This document shows, piece by piece, positions 59,859 through 64,000 of a stretch of 64,000 nucleotides of DNA (within the stretch, counting starts at the first letter, position 1; each line of letters opens with the position of its first letter). The DNA lies in the NCBI GenBank assembly GCA_027924645.1, contig BSBN01000242.1, positions 5,580,001-5,644,000 of the forward strand, read 5' to 3'. The DNA is from Cunninghamia lanceolata. Its lineage: Eukaryota; Streptophyta; Pinopsida; Cupressales; Cupressaceae. Under the pieces are notes generated by a model. It had not been told where the DNA came from, did no database searches, and was given only the letters and a program-made list of their open reading frames with translations. The translations under genes were made by a program, and so were the position numbers.

Positions 59859-61741
59859 TTCACATTATATAGTATAGTTTTCTACAAAATCAACCACTGA
59901 TAGTATAGTACCAACTGAAAATGTGTTTCTACATGCGCAAAATTGTCCATCAAGCCATTGAGCTTGTTGAGAGTGCTTGACATAGTTTGGTACAATCTCA
60001 CTCTTAAATTCTGATATGAATGCATATACACTAACTTTTTTTGTAATTAAATTACAATGGTTTCCAATTTTTCCATCTTTTAAAGAATAGTCAACATTCT
60101 TAAATCTTTTAACAACCACTAATTGTTGTCCAAAATCATTTTCAACACTTTCATGCATACAAACACTTAAGAAAGAAAGATTGTCACAACTAGTGCATTG
60201 TCCAAAAATACATGAACTTAAATAAAATAATTTCCCATTAGATCTTTCACAAAACAAACTTGATATAAACTCCTTTATTGTTTCAGGTGGCATATTAATA
60301 CAACATTCCTGCATAATCATGTTAGTTTGTAAAGTACAACGTATATATTGAAACATGTCATAATAATAATGAAATTGAACATGCATTTTACAACAACAAG
60401 ATATTCGTTGCTTATTAATCTTTGCAACCAAGGTTCATATTTTTCAAAAGATCTTTGACTTATTCTAATATTACCAGGTAACACTAAATCACCACAAATA
60501 TTTTATAAAATTCAGCTTGCATTGTATCTAATAGGTGTTTTGGATAAGGATCATGAAATTTGGACCCCACCCTTAATTTTAAAACATCTCTAGCATTAGA
60601 TGATACCCTAGTATTATCATGCCAATATTTTTCAATCAAAAATTTGATTTCAACATTCAGTTTCATGTCAGATCTTAGGAGTCGACCACTAAAACTCCAA
60701 AATTAGTTGATTGGATCATTTTCTATACTTTCTCTTCTCTTTGCCACTCTTACCAATGTTTTAGGATGTATTTTTAGAATTTCACTAATATTGCTTAGCA
60801 TTCTTCTATTCAAAGTTGCTTTATTAACTATAGCAGTTGTTATAGCTCGTCTTGTTGCATTCTTATCTTTAGATCGACTATTCATTCCAATAGACTCAAT
60901 GTCACTAGCGACAATAGACATAGCATGTTTTAGTGATTGATCTTTTCTTCTTGGTTTAACAAAAATGCCTAACGTTTTCATTACTTTTCTCATTTTGCAC
61001 ATTCTCATTAATTGCATCATTAGTTGACATTGAAATGATAGTTTTTTACGATAAAAAAAATCTTTGTATAATTTATTGGCATGTGTTCCTATTTGTCTCC
61101 AAGAACTCTTACCAGGAAGATTATCCAAAACATCCTTTTCAATTTTTTAAAAAAAAATCATTTTCAACATCACATCTTTGATTTTCATTTTCATTTTCAA
61201 CTTCAAAATGATTTTCATTTTCAACAACAAAACGATTTTCATTTTCACCAACAAAACCATTTTTATCTTCATTTTCAACAACAAAAAGATTTTCATTTTC
61301 ATTTTCAACAATAATTTGACTCAAATCTTGATCTCTACGAATATTAAAGATCTCAACATTGTTATATCCAGCTTCTTTTAAATGTCCTATAAACACCGTT
61401 TCCATTTCATTTAAAGGTGGATTTGTAGATGTACTTGGATTTGTGCCTATTGAAACATTCTCCATAGCATTGAAAGGGGGATTTGAAGACATACCAGGAG
61501 TAGTTTGTATAATCATATTAGTTTCCACATTCACCTCTTGCAAATTTGCATCGTCTACATTCATGGTCTCCTCAATGTTTTTATCTTCAATAGTTGTGGA
61601 ATTGGATGCTTCAGCATTATTCATTGATCGAATCTTTGTTCTTCTATCTCTTTGTCTTTTTGCCTCCTCTCTCTTTGCTTCAATTTCTTCAGGGGTCAAT
61701 ACTTTCCTATCTTTCCTCTTATTACGATCTTGTGGTCCCAT
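59859..61741 (-). pseudogene. Cysteine-rich DNA-transposase-like gene, C-terminus missing
   Basis: Start at ATG 61739-61741 (MGPQDRNKRKDRKVLTPEEI). N-terminus: highly charged helix and an acidic NEN/VENEN repeat tract (about 61150-61330). After a frameshift in a homopolymer at 61140 comes a basic helical region (RRAITTAIVNKATLNRRMLS, KIHPKTLVRVAKRRES), then IEKYWHDNTRVSSNARDVLK. A further shift near 60480 leads to KINKQRISCCCKMHVQF, then SSCIFGQCTSCDNLSF (metal-binding Cys pattern), QWLDGQFCACRNTF and VVDFVENYTI. This layout recalls a family of transposase-like proteins found in mosses, animals and oomycetes with CCC..H and 'DFsENY' motifs; I cannot name the superfamily. Sequence after the 'DFxENY' strand, which should hold the remaining catalytic residues, is lost near the 59765 junction. 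Confidence 0.5.
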
Positions 61742-62009
61742 GATTAAAAAATTCTGAAGTATGTACAAATGAATGCCAAAAAATTGAAAGCCTTCCTTCT
61801 TTGTTCCTCCTTCAAACAAGTAGCAATTCAACAAAATTCCACTCAAACAATATCCCAATGATACCTCCTTTCAAAATTCAAATCAAATCCCAAGTTGGAA
61901 AACTTGTAGAAGAGAAAAGTTGATGGAAAACACTGCATATGTCATTGTCGGCCATACAGAACAAGTTGCAGGGCTGACAGTGACAGTCCCTATTAAAAAA
62001 TGGTCAAAA

Positions 62010-62345
62010 GAAAAATGGGATCTTATTTATTAAATGGGATCCCGTTCTATAAAATAGGATCTTGTTTACTAAATGGGATCATGTTTCAAACAGGATCCAA
62101 TTTGCTAAATGAGATCCTGTTTCTTACTGTGTCAGTACAATAAGAAACGGGATCCCGCTTAGTAAACGGGATCCCGTTTACTAAATGGGATCCTGTTTCA
62201 AATGGGATCCCATTTACTAAATGGGATTCTGTTTCAAATGGGATCCCTTTTACTAAATGGGATCCTATTTCTTACTGTGTCGGTATAATAAGAAATGGGA
62301 TCCCGTTTAGTAAAACGAGATCTCATTTACTAAGCGGGAACCTGT
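62010..62345. repeat. Array of GGGATCC-centred palindromic repeats
   Basis: About sixteen units of ~18-22 bp, variants of AAATGGGATCCTGTTT and GGGATCCCGTTTACT, in both orientations because the core is palindromic. A higher-order period of roughly 147 bp is marked by TTACTGTGTC(A/G)GTA(C/T)AATAAGAAA at about 62134 and 62273. It lies about 270 bp upstream of the transposase-like start codon. Confidence 0.85.
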
Positions 62346-62465
62346 TTTGAAAAATTTGAATTCTAGGCTCAATTTTTGCTTTGTTAACCGGTTTGAGAAA
62401 AGGTTTAGGGACCTAAACCTAGGCTTTGGACCTGGTTTGACCTGCAAGTTGAAGGTCCTATCAAT

Positions 62466-63517
62466 TGTTGGGAATTAAGGTGTCTCAACCTTGGTAATTC
62501 CTTGAATTATTTATGATTGTATTTATTTATTCATTGCCTATGTTGTATATTAATTGTAAATTCCATATTGTCATTTTGTGGGATGTGGCACGGTGATGTG
62601 TCATCCTACATGGAAGATGACAACTTGTAATTTTGTCCTCACATGAGGAGATAGGCATCCCACTTTGTGGTAGGAGTATTTTCCATGTGTCGGCATCTTG
62701 GATGTTGTGTAAGGGAATGTTGACCGAAATGGTTATGACAGATTCCTATGACGAAGTTATGACATGTAAGAGTTAGAAATAGAAGCTTGTAAGACATATG
62801 AAGACATGTGTCAAAGAGCATCTTTGAAAAAGGCATCTTTGGGCGCCCCAAGGTGGACTATGACATGTTGTAAGAGAATATGTTATTTATAGCCTGTGTA
62901 TGACAGATTCTCTTACAATTGTAAGTTGTAACTGCTATGACAGATTCTATGACGGTCGTAAGAGTCGTAAGAGCATCTGTCATAGCCCATTTTGGAAATA
63001 GGAGACCTCTTTGGGATGGGAGCTGTAGACAAGTGTCAGATACATCTTACAATGTTGACCAAGTGTCCATAGGCGTGGGTTTTAGGCCATGAGGCCAAGT
63101 TGGACGCCCATTCCAAGATAGAGCCAATTTTGCCTTGTATATTCTATATAAATAGGTGCTTGGAGGAGGAGATGTAGTATGTCATTGACAGGTACTGTTA
63201 TGCTTCCGGATTGACTACAGACACGAGTGTTGAAGATTATTGAAGCTTGCATTGTAAGTGTATTGTAAACCATATTCAGTTTTGATAATACATTGTGCAG
63301 GTTTCTGAGTGTGGGGTTTTTCACCCGATAAGGGTTTTCCCCACGATATATCTTGTCTCTCTTCTTCTGTCTTCTTTCTGGTTCTATGTGTATTGCTGCA
63401 ATATCTCTGTTACATGTTTCATGTTGCTATAATTGTAAAGATTAAATTGAATTTGTATAGCTCTCCCCTCATTAGATTAGTGTAGGAAGCGATTTGTACA
63501 CACCTAGCTTCCTTTCA
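62466..63517 (+). repeat. 5' LTR of a Ty1/copia element
   Basis: Starts TGTTGGGAATTAAGG, a common start for plant copia LTRs, and ends CCTTTCA two bases before an iMet primer-binding site. About 1052 bp. Several variants of TATGACAGATTC and GTAAGAG(T/C) recur at 62735-62990. The 3' LTR lies beyond the window. Confidence 0.85.
63143..63154 (+). promoter_or_regulatory. TATA box of the copia LTR
   Basis: TCTATATAAATA, 360 bp before the LTR end, followed by a G-rich stretch. It is the best TATA match in the LTR and lies where the U3 promoter is expected. Confidence 0.65.
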
Positions 63518-63519
63518 GT

Positions 63520-63532
63520 TGGTATCAGAGCT
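63520..63532 (+). promoter_or_regulatory. Copia primer-binding site (initiator tRNA-Met)
   Basis: TGGTATCAGAGCT, an exact 12-base iMet match starting two bases after the LTR end. Confidence 0.92.
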
Positions 63533-63633
63533 TGATCACCGTTGGTCCTAGTTGTTGGGTAGGAGTTTTTTGAGCTAATCTTAAGTTGAGTGGGAGTCTG
63601 TGTAGAGTATTCTGAATCTTATTGCATCAAGGA

Positions 63634-64000
63634 GATGGCAAGCACATCTAGAAGGATAGAGGTGGAGAAATTCAATGGCACTAATTTTGAGTTATGGAAG
63701 TTCAAGATGGAAGACATGCTTGTTGATCAAGACATCTGGGAAACTATTAGTGGAACAAAACAAGCTACAATGTCACAAGCTGATTGGGATCTCAAGGATC
63801 AAAAGGCTAAGGGTCTCATAAGACTTAGTCTTGCTAATTCTATCTTATTAAATGTCCATGAGGAGGCTACTACAAACTTGCTTTGGAAGAAGTTGGGAGA
63901 TGTGTATCAAGCCAAATCCCTGGTTAACAAAATTTTTCTAAGAAAGAAGTTGTATTCTCTTCGAATGGAGGACGGAGGATCTGTTGCAGAACATATGAAT
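63634..64000 (+). CDS. Ty1/copia gag, N-terminal part (runs off window)
   Basis: ATG at 63634 opens an uninterrupted frame of 122 codons to the window edge. The residues MASTSRRIEVEKFNGTNFEL followed by WKFKMEDMLVDQDIW form the N-terminal copia gag (DUF4219/UBN2-type) signature, and later LWKKLGDVYQAKSLVNKIFL and LYSLRMEDGGSVAEHMN are the conserved core. Gag would form the particle that packages element RNA. It is the only retroelement gene here with no stop in the visible part, so this element may be young. Starts 116 bp after the LTR. Confidence 0.92.

Noticed and set aside
60707..61757. Plus-strand frames of 67-132 codons
   Set aside because: They are antisense shadows of the minus-strand transposase-like gene, including its acidic repeat tract.
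1..64000. tRNA, rRNA, CRISPR array, or bacterial operon structure
   Set aside because: No cloverleaf-like or rRNA segments were noticed, and all repeats are explained by eukaryotic mobile elements or satellites. tRNA-like words are primer-binding sites.

Overview
The window looks like a piece of a very large, repeat-filled plant nuclear genome. A gymnosperm (conifer-like) source is my best guess, because the retroelements are long, old and deeply nested, there is a TIR-NLR-style leucine-rich-repeat relic, and no intact single-copy gene is visible in 64 kb. A large angiosperm or fern genome is not excluded. All identifications are by reading motifs; no database search was possible.

Layout. 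(1) 828-15952: an old, decayed Ty3/gypsy element of Athila/Tat type ('H'; gag and protease remnants, + strand) is split by a complete 11.8-kb chromovirus ('B1', - strand, 2888-14673). B1 has 3.2-kb LTRs, polypurine tract, primer-binding site, gag, protease, RT-RNase H, integrase and chromodomain, and a perfect 5-bp target-site duplication, TTAAC. (2) 15953-24760: a region without retroelement polyproteins. It carries fragments of several unrelated host-like genes (a possible NUP1/NUP136-like nuclear-pore fragment, a ZNFX1-type helicase piece, an NLR leucine-rich-repeat piece, an unrecognised terminal exon). Part of it lies between ~90-bp inverted repeats, and it contains a ~740-bp direct repeat. 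(3) 24761-59765: a second copy of the H+B block. Its B copy ('B2') was invaded at 32833 by a Tat-type element ('C', - strand), whose gag was invaded at 42554 by a 13-kb Athila-like element ('D', + strand). A deletion starting at the end of D's 3' LTR then removed the rest of C and the 5' half of B2. D carries a TRIM mini-retrotransposon in its integrase, a 45-bp minisatellite, and a ~980-codon extra gene between pol and the 3' LTR. (4) 59766-62345: a decayed cysteine-rich transposase-like gene (- strand) next to an array of GGGATCC palindromic repeats. (5) 62466-64000: LTR, primer-binding site and open gag start of a Ty1/copia element that runs off the window.

How it fits together. Gag packages RNA, protease matures the polyprotein, RT/RNase H copies RNA to DNA and integrase inserts it. 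Nearly all such reading frames here carry stops or lost catalytic residues, so these are relics. The apparently youngest and least damaged element is the copia element at the right edge. The most interesting items are the archaeal-type RNase H placed before RT in C, the extra gene of D, the gene-fragment cluster, and the duplication of a nested composite that can be traced by shared mutations.
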